The notes: generated by a model from the letters alone, not told the origin. A stretch of DNA of 64,000 bases from Aporhodopirellula rubra (GCF_014192335.1 NZ_JACHXU010000016.1:1-64000), one strand, 5' to 3'; numbered from the stretch's first letter, positions 29,437 to 38,408 are shown. Made by a program: numbers and translations.

Positions 29437-29933
29437 TCTTGCTCTCGCCGCGTTTTCTCAAGTCTCAGGAGATGCTCATGTAGCTTTCGAGCACCCGCCA
29501 TAGGGATGGCCGACTCCGTATCAACATGCTTGCGCATTCGCTGCGTGAGCTGAGCCAATTCAAAAGACTCGTCGGCGGTCAAACCCTGCTGGATCGACAA
29601 GTCAATAAGCTCAACTCTTCGATCATTCTTGGCGTCGTCCCATGGCTCTTCGTCAGGCACTAGAATGCTGTCGAGTGCTCGCTTAATCAAAAACGCAACC
29701 TCCGCTGAGCTTGCCCCGGTATCTCGCATTGTCAGAATAAAACTGGACATCATCGACTCGCGAAAGGCATCCATCACGTCCTCGCTAGTCGAAGCAGACA
29801 CCGAACTGATGAAGTTCATTTCCATCCCCACCGCGAACTTGCTCGCAAGTTCAGCAAGCTCAGAACTCACCGTCGCTCTTACAGACGGATTCGTTTCACG
29901 CTGCTCTTTGACTGGCTGTTTCTTCTCGGGCAT
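29433..29933 (-). CDS. Conserved-looking hypothetical protein, middle gene of HNH operon
   Basis: 166 residues, mainly helical, with no signal peptide or membrane segment. A charged N-terminus is followed by VSSELAELASKFAVGMEMNF, a Ser-rich patch, and an acidic centre (ILVPDEEPWDDAKNDRR). The C-terminus is amphipathic (LDLSIQQ/FELAQLTQRMRKHV style) and could mediate contact with the HNH protein or DNA. No family recognised. It overlaps both neighbours (38 nt upstream, 4 nt downstream), so the three proteins are probably made together. Confidence 0.65.
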   Translation of the reverse strand: MPEKKQPVKEQRETNPSVRATVSSELAELASKFAVGMEMNFISSVSASTSEDVMDAFRESMMSSFILTMRDTGASSAEVAFLIKRALDSILVPDEEPWDDAKNDRRVELIDLSIQQGLTADESFELAQLTQRMRKHVDTESAIPMAGARKLHEHLLRLEKTRREQD

Positions 29934-30144
29934 TCAATGGTGTCGTTTCAAGTTCGGTCTGCTGGACGAGTGCGGCAATGGCATGCGGGAGAGCCTGATG
30001 GTAGTGCTCCGAGGTTACGATCGCCGCGTCCTGGGCTACCCGACATGCGGCATCTTGCAACTCGCGGGCGAATCTAGCTTTCCACTCGACCGCCAGCATC
30101 GCTGCGTCGCGAGAGATCTGCTGTTCCGTGTGCTTTGTCTTCAT
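29896..30144 (-). CDS. Small helical protein, first gene of HNH operon
   Basis: 82 residues from the ATG at 30144, which has a strong AGGAGG about 7 nt upstream. The frame extends to 30189 but that part lacks a ribosome-binding site. Entirely helical and charged. The pattern DAACRVAQDAAIVTSEHYHQ resembles a short histone-fold or similar DNA-binding helix-strand-helix, but this is only a resemblance. It ends inside the start of the next gene (38-nt overlap). Confidence 0.6.
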   Translation of the reverse strand: MKTKHTEQQISRDAAMLAVEWKARFARELQDAACRVAQDAAIVTSEHYHQALPHAIAALVQQTELETTPLNAREETASQRAA

Positions 30145-30556
30145 GCCATCCTCCTGGATTGGTTGCCGAATAGTCCATCCATACGGCAAACGGAGTATGC
30201 AGAATCAGTTTAGCCAAAAGCAAGTGAATCTAGGGGACCTGGAATACTAAAATGCGTCAATCATTCGGAAATGAGGGACACCCTGACAGACCCATACCCA
30301 ACCCCAGTCACCCAGAGCCCGCAAAGCACTCATCTTTCCAGCAAGGCGTCAGGATGACACTCGGAACTGCGCCACGAGAAATGCATCGGGTGGGTGGCAC
30401 CGATCAGGAGAACCACATCCAGGCGGGTCAGCCAACTTAGTGCGTCGCGCGAAAGCGAGACTAGCAAGGTCCTCCAATTTGCAGAACGAGTGCATTGCAA
30501 TCGAAAGAAAACCTGGCCTGAAAACCGAAGATCAAGTCTGATCCTGGCGCCACTTC
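30145..30556. other. Intergenic region upstream of the HNH operon
   Basis: About 410 nt between the HNH operon and the end of the next minus-strand gene. It should contain the operon promoter, but no clear -35/-10 pair stands out. No gene or repeat is supported. Confidence 0.4.
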
Positions 30557-31933
30557 TTAGGCTCCGCGACGCAACGGAACGGGTTGCTGTGGAACCTTCT
30601 GCAGCGTTTCCAATGCAATGGGCAGATGCTCGGGGCTGTTCTGGAACAATTCCTCGATGTGCGATTGAGGATCATCGAGCAGACGCCGGTACGCTGTGGC
30701 AATCAAATCAATGAGTTCATAGTCACACGCTCGCAACACGCGAACGAAACATCGGTCCAGCGCCGGCACGACTTCCTCCGGAACGGAATCCTGCATGCAC
30801 AAAGCATACAGACCGGCGAAAGTGAGGTGCTTTTGATGGGCTTCCAGCATCGTTGCTGCCGTTTCCACCGTCGCTTCATCCAGCCCGCCTAGCATTGCAA
30901 GAGCGCACATGCTTTTTGCACAGACTTCACCGTCGCGATGATCCGTCAGAGAACGAAGTTCACGAACAATGGACTCGCTACCAATCGCTGGTTGCTGCGA
31001 CGCCATCCGTTCAATCGCCGCGATCGCATTCAACGTGATCGCGACATTTGCCGACCCCAATTTGTCTACCAACAAGGACTCTTGCTGGTCATCCAGTTTG
31101 CCATCCGAATGCAAGTGTCGAATCGCGATCACCTGACTGGATGCCGATGATTCGGTTGCCAGCGTCCACCATTCGCGTTGCGACTGCGTCAACCGAAACT
31201 TTTTCGCTCGTGGTTGAAAGAAGGAATCGTTTGTTTTCAGCAGGAACTTCAGCGACTTTTTCATGGGGCGTTTCAGGTCGCTGGGTAAATCGCTTGACCA
31301 CTTGGGCGACTCATCCTCACGACCCCATGCTGCAATCGCATTGGCATAGGCAAGGGATTGGCCGTCGAGAAAAGGTCGTGGGAAAACGTCCCACTGCGTC
31401 GAATCCCAGTAAACCGGGTGCTTGGCAACAAGACTGATGCTGTTGCGAATCATGCCAAGTCCCGTCCCGACGACGGCAAGGTCGACTTGCTCAGGCAAAT
31501 GTGCCCCGGCAAAGTTGTTTTGCGATAGCAAATCGCAGACGACGGCATTGATCAGCGTGGCAAGCCCCATCGCCGGATCGCTGTCGATCGTCTGGTCCAG
31601 CATGATGCTGCGGTCCGACGGTTCATAGCGACCAGCCAGCCCGCTGGGACCATCACAAGACCCACCACCGCAACAGCCACCGCCTGCACTCTGAGCTTGC
31701 GGGAGAGCATTGCGAACCTGGATTCCATTGACATCATGCCCGAGGTGTTTTCCGACAAACGCGATCACGTGCTGCGGATTCCGCTCGGCTTCATAGAGGT
31801 CGAAGATCGCTTTGCGACTCACCACGGGGAGTGAGAGGCGTTCAAAGCCAACACATTCAGCAATCTGTTGCAAGCAAAATTCAATCCGCGACTTCGCGGA
31901 ATCGGACAGATTCGCTTTCGGTTGAAAGAACAC
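30557..31933 (-). CDS. Hypothetical protein with Cys-rich linker and HEAT-like C-terminus
   Basis: 458 residues, soluble. Residues 1-80 are a helical domain. A Gly/Cys linker (GGGCCGGGSC, C87, C88, C93) could bind a metal. The centre (ATLINAVVCDLLSQNNF, GTGLGMIRNSISLVAK, PVYWDSTQWDVFPRPFLD) reads as a conserved planctomycete domain of unknown function. From about residue 260 on, repeated helix pairs look like HEAT/armadillo repeats (ANVAITLNAIAAIERMAS; CAKSMCALAMLGG). No catalytic residues are recognised. Possibly a scaffold or a stress-response component. Confidence 0.65.
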   Translation of the reverse strand: MFFQPKANLSDSAKSRIEFCLQQIAECVGFERLSLPVVSRKAIFDLYEAERNPQHVIAFVGKHLGHDVNGIQVRNALPQAQSAGGGCCGGGSCDGPSGLAGRYEPSDRSIMLDQTIDSDPAMGLATLINAVVCDLLSQNNFAGAHLPEQVDLAVVGTGLGMIRNSISLVAKHPVYWDSTQWDVFPRPFLDGQSLAYANAIAAWGREDESPKWSSDLPSDLKRPMKKSLKFLLKTNDSFFQPRAKKFRLTQSQREWWTLATESSASSQVIAIRHLHSDGKLDDQQESLLVDKLGSANVAITLNAIAAIERMASQQPAIGSESIVRELRSLTDHRDGEVCAKSMCALAMLGGLDEATVETAATMLEAHQKHLTFAGLYALCMQDSVPEEVVPALDRCFVRVLRACDYELIDLIATAYRRLLDDPQSHIEELFQNSPEHLPIALETLQKVPQQPVPLRRGA

Positions 31934-32515
31934 GATGCAGGACTCGGGGTTTCAGGGGATTGACCGAACAAGACAGGACGCCGATCGTTGACCAGAGTAC
32001 TGAAAGCCCCGACCACAAGGCAGCGCCAGTTTTCAAAACGTATCCGCGTGCCAACAGTGAGCTGTCCGTTTGCTAGTCAGCGGCCTCGCCCCAAGAAAGG
32101 CCGTCACACCCCGTAGTGGACGAGGCGACGAGCTGTTGATTACCCACAAGTCAGCAGTCCGGTCCGAAGGATTGCCAGCAGAGCGCGAAGTCGTGCATAC
32201 GTCGAGTGCCTCGCCAGATCACTTCAGCTCCTGGCGGACTGTCGCTCGGTCGAGCATTGATCCGCAGGATACCCGAGGGAGCGTTGTTGACCGAAAAGCG
32301 GGTCGGACCGAACACCTTGTCGTTCAGTCCTCGATCGTGGCCAAGCTGAAAAGGGTGAAATCTCGCCGCCGCGTTACAAAGGATGTCACACATCTGCACT
32401 CACTCCGCTGTAGAGGTTATGTCAATCGTCGTTGACAAATTCCGACTCAACTGGATCCAGCGGTCAGTCGAGGTGGAACAAGACCTTAAGCCGTCCAGCC
32501 AAATGGAGAAAAACA
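31934..32515. other. Divergent intergenic region
   Basis: About 580 nt. Open frames exist on both strands (e.g. minus 32151-32399 and plus 32070-32435), but neither has a ribosome-binding site, a recognisable domain or obvious coding bias, so none is called. A fossil gene is possible. The ribosome-binding site of the next gene (GGAG at about 32503) lies at the right edge. Confidence 0.4.
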
Positions 32516-32878
32516 ATGTATCGAAGCCTACTTGGGATTGTGGTTGCTCTCGCCAGTATCGTGTATGCGAATAACGCTCAGGCGCAGTTCGCGGGAGAAA
32601 GCGACTATGAGTACACGGTGCTCTACGAGGATTCCACCATCTCTTTCTTGGATTACTACATCGATCTCTACTATGATTTCGAGCTCTATATTGAATCGCC
32701 ATCCATCCCAGGATATTGGGAAATGGTCGGTGATCCCTTTGACACGAGGGACGAAGCGGAGTTTTGGGAGTCGATGTTGGAGACCAACTACAACACGTAT
32801 ATTTTGGCGGTACCGAGCACACCAACCTTGCCGCGCCGAATGGACGTGAGGCGCACGGACATCCGGAGCAGGCCGTAA
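32516..32878 (+). CDS. Small secreted protein, unknown function
   Basis: 120 residues from the ATG giving MYRSLLGIVVALASIVYANN, preceded by ggagaaaaaca. A clear Sec signal peptide ends at AQA-Q near residue 25. The mature part is acidic and rich in Tyr/Phe (FLDYYIDLYYDFELYIE), then has a short domain (YWEMVGDPFDTRDEAEFWE) and a basic tail (RRMDVRRTDIRSRP). It resembles no family I know. Likely periplasmic. Confidence 0.55.
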   Translation: MYRSLLGIVVALASIVYANNAQAQFAGESDYEYTVLYEDSTISFLDYYIDLYYDFELYIESPSIPGYWEMVGDPFDTRDEAEFWESMLETNYNTYILAVPSTPTLPRRMDVRRTDIRSRP

Positions 32879-33120
32879 GATTCCCACGCGAACACAAAAA
32901 TCGAAGGTGATTCTTCGAGAAGCACCGAGCGTGATAGCTCACGATCGAGCGGTAGAAAAACAAGAATGCCGACGCCAGGAATCAGGAACCTCTCCGAAAA
33001 CTTATCAGCCGATCCCTGTCGCTGAATTCGCCAGCATTCAGGCCACCGAAGTTTGGCGACATCGGCTGCATCTGTATTTTCAAAACGCTATTATTGGTTA
33101 TCGAGGTCTTCGGATCAGTT

Positions 33121-33789
33121 CTACGCCCCAGTCAAAAGTCCTCGCAGGAAACAAGCAGCCAAGTCAAAGACCGTTTCTTTGAAGTCAAACTTGATGTGCT
33201 CGAACTCGGGTTGCTTGAGAACCACCTCGACCGAAGCAGACGGATGGCAATGAGCCCACATTCCGGTTGCGGACATCACTAGCATTGCCAACGCACGGGA
33301 GGATTCTTCGTCACTCAGCTCTGGCAGGGCCTGCGACAAGGCCGCTACACAGGGCTGTACGATCGAGAGAAACTCACGCTTAAATTGGGCCACGGTTTCC
33401 GGTCCAACATTGTGTTCGAAAACGGATGCCAAAGACGCCGACAAAGTGCAAAACCTGCGGCGGCGGGCGAGAGAATCCGCAAACGCGGAAGCGACGGCGT
33501 CGACATCGCCGACCTTCTCGATCTGGTCGAGTCGCCGTTTGAATGATTTTGCCCATACTGACGACTCCTTGAGTAGCAACTGAAGCAAAATGGCCTCCCG
33601 GCTCTCAAAATAGACATAGAGATTGGGCTTGGACAATCCGGCCTGCCGGGCGATCGCATTGAGTCCCGTACCGTCCAAGCCCTGCTCCTCAAGCAGTACG
33701 CCAGCGGCTTCCAATATCGCATCGATTCTTTCGGCCTTCTGCTCCGGTTTCCGGGCTCGTTTCCACGTTTTGTTTTTGGGGGGCACCAT
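33121..33789 (-). CDS. TetR/AcrR-family transcriptional regulator
   Basis: 222 residues. The N-terminal HTH is typical: AGVLLEEQGLDGTGLNAIAR followed by QAGLSKPNLYVYFESREAIL, near residues 28-68. The C-terminal ligand domain is helical. Divergent from the SDR gene with about 138 nt between; a near-palindrome there is its likely operator. Local ligand-responsive repression of the SDR gene, and its own gene, is inferred from layout. Confidence 0.88.
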   Translation of the reverse strand: MVPPKNKTWKRARKPEQKAERIDAILEAAGVLLEEQGLDGTGLNAIARQAGLSKPNLYVYFESREAILLQLLLKESSVWAKSFKRRLDQIEKVGDVDAVASAFADSLARRRRFCTLSASLASVFEHNVGPETVAQFKREFLSIVQPCVAALSQALPELSDEESSRALAMLVMSATGMWAHCHPSASVEVVLKQPEFEHIKFDFKETVFDLAACFLRGLLTGA

Positions 33790-33822
33790 CAGGATTTTCC
33801 AGAAGAAGTTCTCGCAGCTCCG

Positions 33823-33884
33823 TTGACATCATACCAGTGGTCGCCTAAATAGATACCACCGGTCTCTTATTAGGCGACTTCCGG
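33823..33884 (+). promoter_or_regulatory. Candidate promoter with overlapping TetR operator
   Basis: TTGACA at 33823-33828, a 17-nt spacer, and taaata at 33846-33851 form a promoter reading towards the SDR gene. An imperfect inverted repeat has arms 33834-33848 (ccagtggtcgcctaa) and 33870-33884 (ttaggcgacttccgg), 12 of 15 positions pairing. The left arm covers the -10. This is a natural place for TetR-type repression. Inference from position. Confidence 0.55.
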
Positions 33885-33927
33885 TAAGCAACCTAATTCA
33901 TTCCGTGGGTTTTTCAAGGAGCATCCA

Positions 33928-34878
33928 ATGGCAGACACAACATTCGGACCGCAGGGCTGGACTCCGGAACGCCTCGGCTCCCTCGTTGGCAAGACATTTG
34001 TCATCACCGGCGCGAATGCCGGTGCGGGATTCCAAGCAGCGAGAACCTTGCTCGCCAAGGGAGCCAAGGTGGTAATGCTGAACCGCTCGACCGAAAAATC
34101 GCACGCCGCCATCGCGGACCTGAAGGAGGAGTTCGGGGGCGGCGCCGAGGTGAGTTTCATCCGCATGGATCTCGCCTCGCTTGCCAGCGTACGCGAGGCC
34201 GCAGCGGAGGTTCTGGAGTCGGTTGCTCGGATTGACGCGATCCTTTGCAACGCCGCCATCGCACAAGTGCCCACCCAGCAATTAACCGTCGATGGCTTTG
34301 AAAGCATGCTGGGCACGAACCACTACGGTCACTTCCTGCTCTGCGGATTGCTCTTCGAGCGGATCGAATCAACGCAAGGACGAATCGTGGTCGTCAGCAG
34401 CCTAGGCTACAACATGGGGATCAAGACGATCCAGTTCGATGACATGAACTGGGACAAAAACTACCACCAGAACCGCACTTATTCGCAGAGCAAATTGGCA
34501 CAGATGATGTTTGCGTACGAGTTGCAGGATCGCCTCGCCGCAGCAAATAGAACGAACGTGAAGGTGTATGTCTGCCATCCGGGATCGTCGAGAACATCTC
34601 TTATCAAGACCAGCGGCAACTTGGTGACGCGGATGATGTTTGGTCTCATGTCGCTTTCGCCGATGGTGCAATCGGCTGAAAAAGGTTCGTGGCCGGAGGT
34701 AATGTGCGCGACCGAAGAGGGTCTGGAGCAACGGGCGCTCTACGGGCCCACCGGGTGCATGGAATTCGTCGGCCCCGTCGGCAAGGGAACGCTCCATCCT
34801 CACGCACATGACAAGTTTGTGATGCAGCGACTTTGGGACCTATCGGAACAGGAAACCGGTTTCGAGTGGAATCTCTAG
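33928..34878 (+). CDS. Short-chain dehydrogenase/reductase (retinol dehydrogenase/protochlorophyllide reductase-like)
   Basis: 316 residues. Rossmann motif TGANAGAG near 27-34, NNAG-equivalent CNAA near 107-110, catalytic Ser in VVVSSLGYN (157-158), and Y185xxxK189 in RTYSQSKLAQ. It has the longer C-terminus of the WW-oxidoreductase/retinol-dehydrogenase branch (SAEKGSWPEVMCATE). Cofactor NADP(H) or NAD(H); substrate unknown, possibly a hydrophobic aldehyde or ketone. Divergent from, and probably controlled by, the TetR gene. ATG after the ggag of caaggagcatcc. Confidence 0.85.
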   Translation: MADTTFGPQGWTPERLGSLVGKTFVITGANAGAGFQAARTLLAKGAKVVMLNRSTEKSHAAIADLKEEFGGGAEVSFIRMDLASLASVREAAAEVLESVARIDAILCNAAIAQVPTQQLTVDGFESMLGTNHYGHFLLCGLLFERIESTQGRIVVVSSLGYNMGIKTIQFDDMNWDKNYHQNRTYSQSKLAQMMFAYELQDRLAAANRTNVKVYVCHPGSSRTSLIKTSGNLVTRMMFGLMSLSPMVQSAEKGSWPEVMCATEEGLEQRALYGPTGCMEFVGPVGKGTLHPHAHDKFVMQRLWDLSEQETGFEWNL

Positions 34879-34889
34879 GAGAGCAATGC

Positions 34890-34912
34890 CAACTGCAGTG
34901 TGGCCGAACGCT
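34890..34912 (+). repeat. Copy of a short repeat shared with 36788-36900
   Basis: caactgcagtg (34890-34900) abuts tggccgaacgct (34901-34912). The 14-mer tgtggccgaacgct recurs at the left arm near 36790, and caactgcagtg recurs in reverse complement at 36890-36900. It lies just upstream of the truncated SMR gene. Seen directly; whether it is a mobile or structural element is unknown. Confidence 0.5.
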
Positions 34913-35016
34913 TCGTGGTGATCGCCGATGGCAGAATAAACCAGTGATCGAGACAACGTGGAGTGGATCTAGCCCGCTGTCACCATCCATCGGCATGATG
35001 TCTGAGCACCAGACGC

Positions 35017-35290
35017 CGTGTTGCTACAGCCGCTTATACGGTCTGGGTCGGCATCGGTACCCTGGGCGCGGTCCTTCTGGGCATGGCATTTCTTGACGAA
35101 CCATTAAACGTTGGACGCGTCTTCTTTTTGACGGTGCTGGTGGTGTCCTTTGTTGGCCTGAAGGTTACGGTGACACATTGTTCCGATGGGGACGGTTCCG
35201 GTGAGGAAGAAGAACGGATCGCTCCACGGTTGTCTGCAGAAAAAATCCGTAGGCGACATGGTTTTAGTTTCACAAATGAGTGTGCAACAT
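35017..35290 (+). pseudogene. 5'-truncated SMR-family small multidrug-resistance transporter
   Basis: The frame reads ATAAYTVWVGIGTLGAVLLG, then a second membrane helix (VGRVFFLTVLVVSFVGLKVT). This matches the C-terminal half of EmrE/SugE-like SMR proteins (compare the family AYAVWxGIG...). The first ~50 residues with TM1 and its essential Glu are missing: a TGA lies in frame at 34996 and no plausible start or TM1 is found upstream. A Glu-rich tail follows. It cannot be a working transporter alone. SMR genes often travel with TetR regulators. Confidence 0.6.
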
Positions 35291-35723
35291 GTCACAAAAA
35301 GTCGAAATTGAATTTGCTGCTTCACCTTCTTCGGAGGTTCTCGATGCACTCAGCAAAGGACTTACCGATCACTCACTTGGTCACGTCGAGAAGCCAGGTT
35401 TTTCCAGCGTTGCGTGGTTCCACCGCGATCCAGAGGGGAATATTGACGCTGGCATTAACGGATTTTTGAACTGGAACTGGGCCAACGTTTACAACTTTTG
35501 GGTGGCTGAACCGCTGCGTGGGCAAGGCGTTGGAAAACAGTTGCTATCTGCTTTCGAGGAACACGCAATTGCTCATGGATGCGATCACATTCACCTGGAT
35601 ACGTTTACGTTTCAGGCGCCCGACTTGTACGAAGCGTGGGGTTACGAGCAATTCGCAACTCTCGAAAATTACCCGGAAGGGCATGCCCGTCACTTCTATC
35701 GCAAGAAGCTCTGCAGAACATAA
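35289..35723 (+). CDS. GNAT-family N-acetyltransferase
   Basis: 144 residues from the ATG giving MSQKVEIEF. The acetyl-CoA-binding motif A is RGQGVGKQLLSAFEEHA. The preceding strand NFWVAEPL and the closing YEAWGYEQFATLENYP are typical of GNAT. It may acetylate a small amine, possibly a drug; the substrate is unknown. It begins where the SMR fragment's frame fades, overlapping its out-of-frame tail. Confidence 0.82.
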   Translation: MSQKVEIEFAASPSSEVLDALSKGLTDHSLGHVEKPGFSSVAWFHRDPEGNIDAGINGFLNWNWANVYNFWVAEPLRGQGVGKQLLSAFEEHAIAHGCDHIHLDTFTFQAPDLYEAWGYEQFATLENYPEGHARHFYRKKLCRT

Positions 35724-35804
35724 GTTCTCTCAGAGCACGACCAAGCTATATTCGTATCGCATGATCGCGGCAACTCCAACCAGAAATCCACGTAAAAACA
35801 CCCC

Positions 35805-36734
35805 ATGTCATCCGCTTCATTGAACCCAACCGTTGCGACAACCAATCGAGACAACTTGATCGGTTCGATCTGGATGGTTGCGGCGATGGGACTGTTTGCT
35901 ATCGAAGACGCTTCGATCAAGGTGGCGTCCACGCATGCGTCCATCGGGCAAGTGCTGATGTTTTTCGGATTAGGCGGTGCGGTGCTCTTTGCACTGATTG
36001 CAGTGAAAAGGGGAGACCGCCTCGTCGCGTCCGCTCTGCGGTCATCTTCAATGCAATATCGCATGCTGTCTGAAGTCGCCGGCAGACTGTTTTATTCGAT
36101 GGCCGTTGTCCTCACTCCTTTATCGGCCACGACCGTAATTTTGCAAGCGACTCCTCTCGTCGTGGTTGCTTGCGCGGCGATGCTGTTTCGTGAGCGCGTT
36201 GGCATTCGTCGCTGGTCCGCTGTATTCGTTGGGCTCGCCGGAGTGATCGTTGTCGTCGGGCCAGGACGTGACAGTTTTTCGATGCTCTCCGTCTTGGCTG
36301 TACTAGGAATGCTTGGCTTCGCCGGACGTGATCTGGCCAGTCGAGCGGCACCGCCCACGGTGACGACGGCTGTTTTGGGATTGTACGGGTTCATTTCCGT
36401 GTTCATGGCTGGCTGCTTACTCGCGATCTGGAAAGGCGAGCCATTTTCATGGCCCGAGCTTTCGCTTTTGCTGCCTCTCACTGTCGCCGTGTGTGTCGGT
36501 GTCTCGGCGTATGCCTGTTTGATGAAAGCGATGCGAACGGGTGACGTGTCAGCAGTGACTCCTTTTCGATATTCCCGGCTGCTATTCGGCATCGGCTTGG
36601 GAATCTTCTGGTTTCAAGAATCTCTGAGCACACCCATGGTTGCGGGTTCCGCACTGATTGTCGTTTCAGGGCTAATCATTCTCGGCGGCCGACGCGACAT
36701 CGAATCAAGCATGCCATCGACGATCAGTCGGTGA
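35805..36734 (+). CDS. EamA/DMT-superfamily transporter
   Basis: 309 residues with about ten membrane helices in two EamA repeats. The first (GSIWMVAAMGLFAIEDASIK... VVLTPLSATTVILQATPLVV) has the conserved region before helix 4. The second begins near SVLAVLGMLGFAGRDLASRA and ends SALIVVSGLIILGGRR. Such permeases export or import metabolites; the substrate cannot be predicted. Downstream of the GNAT gene by about 80 nt, same strand. Confidence 0.85.
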   Translation: MSSASLNPTVATTNRDNLIGSIWMVAAMGLFAIEDASIKVASTHASIGQVLMFFGLGGAVLFALIAVKRGDRLVASALRSSSMQYRMLSEVAGRLFYSMAVVLTPLSATTVILQATPLVVVACAAMLFRERVGIRRWSAVFVGLAGVIVVVGPGRDSFSMLSVLAVLGMLGFAGRDLASRAAPPTVTTAVLGLYGFISVFMAGCLLAIWKGEPFSWPELSLLLPLTVAVCVGVSAYACLMKAMRTGDVSAVTPFRYSRLLFGIGLGIFWFQESLSTPMVAGSALIVVSGLIILGGRRDIESSMPSTISR

Positions 36735-36787
36735 CTCGAGTGCCCACAACGAATCGCACGCAATGGCAACCGGCGTTTAGTGCACCG

Positions 36788-36870
36788 ATTGTGGCCGAAC
36801 GCTCCGCGGTCGCAGCTCAGACTAGGTGCGGGGGTAACAGGGTACCGACCGCGGAGCGTTCGGTCACAAT
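36788..36870. repeat. 25-bp near-perfect inverted repeat
   Basis: Arms 36788-36812 and 36846-36870 pair at 24 of 25 positions around a 33-nt spacer. The arm core gtggccgaacgctccgcggt relates it to the single copy at 34899-34912. It lies between the EamA gene and the DUF1501 gene end. It may be a terminator-like structure, a miniature element or a chromosomal repeat family. No T-tract. Confidence 0.7.
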
Positions 36871-36926
36871 TAGGAACTGGTCTTACAATCACTGCAGTTG
36901 ACCGATTTGCGCGAGGGCGATCGAGA

Positions 36927-38408
36927 TTAACTGACCAGGTCTTTGATGACGTGGGCTTGCTCGACTCCGGTGAGGCGTTGACTGAGCCCGCGGAACTTGA
37001 ACGTGAATCGTTCGTGGTCGATTCCCAGGAGATGCAGGACGGTGGCGTTGAGATCACGAATGTGCACGGGATTCTCGACGATGTTGTAGGAGAACTCGTC
37101 GGTCACGCCGTAATCCGTGCCGGCGTTAACCCCACCGCCCGCCATCCAAGTTGTAAAACAGCGACCGTGATGATCGCGGCCGGAGGTAGGACTGCCCAGC
37201 TCGCCTTGGCTGTACACGGTGCGGCCGAATTCACCTCCCCAAATCACCAGCGTGTCGTCGAGCATTCCCAATCGTTTGAGATCTTTGATCAACGCCGCCG
37301 ACGCCTGGTCGACGTCTTTGCATTGTCGCGGCAGTTGGTCTTGGAGAGACACGTGTTGGTCCCAACCGCGGTGAAACAACTGGATAAATCGCACACCCCG
37401 CTGCGCCATGCGACGCGCAAGCAGGCAGTTCGCGGCGAAGCTTCCTGGCCGACGTGAATCTTCACCGTAGAGTTCAAAGGTCGATTCAGGTTCGTCCGAA
37501 ACGTCCGTTAGGTCTGGTACGGACGTTTGCATCCGATACGCCATCTCATACGCTTCGATTCTCGCGAGCGTCTCTGGATCGCCCGCATCATTCCATTGCA
37601 TCTGGTTGAGTTGACCGAGGGCATCGAGCAGGTTGCGCCGTGACTCACGCGTGACGCCGTTTGGGTTTTTGAGATACAGCACTGGGTTCACGCCGGGACG
37701 CAGCATCACGCCTTGATGGCTGGACGGCAGATAACCGCTGCCCCAAAGCCGCGAGAACAACGGCTGTCCCGGATTCTTGCCGCTGCCCTGGCTCAAGAGC
37801 ACCATGTACGCGGGGAAGTCTTCGTTTTCTGATCCGAGTCCATAGCTGAGCCAAGCCCCCATCGAGGCATGCCCCATCTGCTGGGAGCCGGTGTTGATGT
37901 ACGTCACCGCAGGATCGTGGTTGATCGCCTCGGTCCACATCGAACGCACGATGCTGATGTCGTCGGCGATCGTTTGGGTATACGGCAACGTGTTGCCGAT
38001 CCAGGTGCCGCGATCGCCACATCGTTCGCCTCCCCACAGAGGCTTCACGACGGGAAAGCTTTTCTGTGACGACGTCATGCCGGTCAGCCGTTGGTCCCCG
38101 CGAACCGAATCGGGAAGGTTCGTCCCGTGTCGTTGAACCAGCTCGTCCTTATGATCAAAAAGATCGACGTGGCTCGGACCGCCCGACTGAAACAGATAGA
38201 TCACCCGCTTGGCCTTCGGTGCGAAATGCGGCAGCGCCGATCCACCAACAGGGTTCCCCGTCTCACTGATGTTGGGATTGGATTCGGCGGCGAGCAATCG
38301 TTGCAACGCGATCGCACCGATCCCGGCCGAAGAAGTGGCGAGCAGCGACCGACGCGTCATCAGTTGTGATTGGCGCACATCAAATTCATCTGGGACGGAT
38401 CGTGTCAT
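36927..38408 (-). CDS. DUF1501 protein (Tat-exported)
   Basis: 493 residues from the ATG giving MTRSVPDEF; an ATG at 38465 is an alternative. A twin-arginine signal ([18 protein letters not shown]) implies folded export. Family text throughout: [75 protein letters not shown], and [20 protein letters not shown]. The fold is that of sulfatase/alkaline-phosphatase-like enzymes. It is paired with the PSD1 gene just upstream, as is usual in planctomycetes, where the pair is linked to polysaccharide breakdown; the exact reaction is unknown. Confidence 0.9.
   Translation of the reverse strand: MTRSVPDEFDVRQSQLMTRRSLLATSSAGIGAIALQRLLAAESNPNISETGNPVGGSALPHFAPKAKRVIYLFQSGGPSHVDLFDHKDELVQRHGTNLPDSVRGDQRLTGMTSSQKSFPVVKPLWGGERCGDRGTWIGNTLPYTQTIADDISIVRSMWTEAINHDPAVTYINTGSQQMGHASMGAWLSYGLGSENEDFPAYMVLLSQGSGKNPGQPLFSRLWGSGYLPSSHQGVMLRPGVNPVLYLKNPNGVTRESRRNLLDALGQLNQMQWNDAGDPETLARIEAYEMAYRMQTSVPDLTDVSDEPESTFELYGEDSRRPGSFAANCLLARRMAQRGVRFIQLFHRGWDQHVSLQDQLPRQCKDVDQASAALIKDLKRLGMLDDTLVIWGGEFGRTVYSQGELGSPTSGRDHHGRCFTTWMAGGGVNAGTDYGVTDEFSYNIVENPVHIRDLNATVLHLLGIDHERFTFKFRGLSQRLTGVEQAHVIKDLVS

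Noticed and set aside
32070..32435. Plus-strand 121-codon frame and its minus-strand counterpart (32151-32399)
   Set aside because: Neither has a ribosome-binding site, domain or clear coding bias; kept as intergenic.
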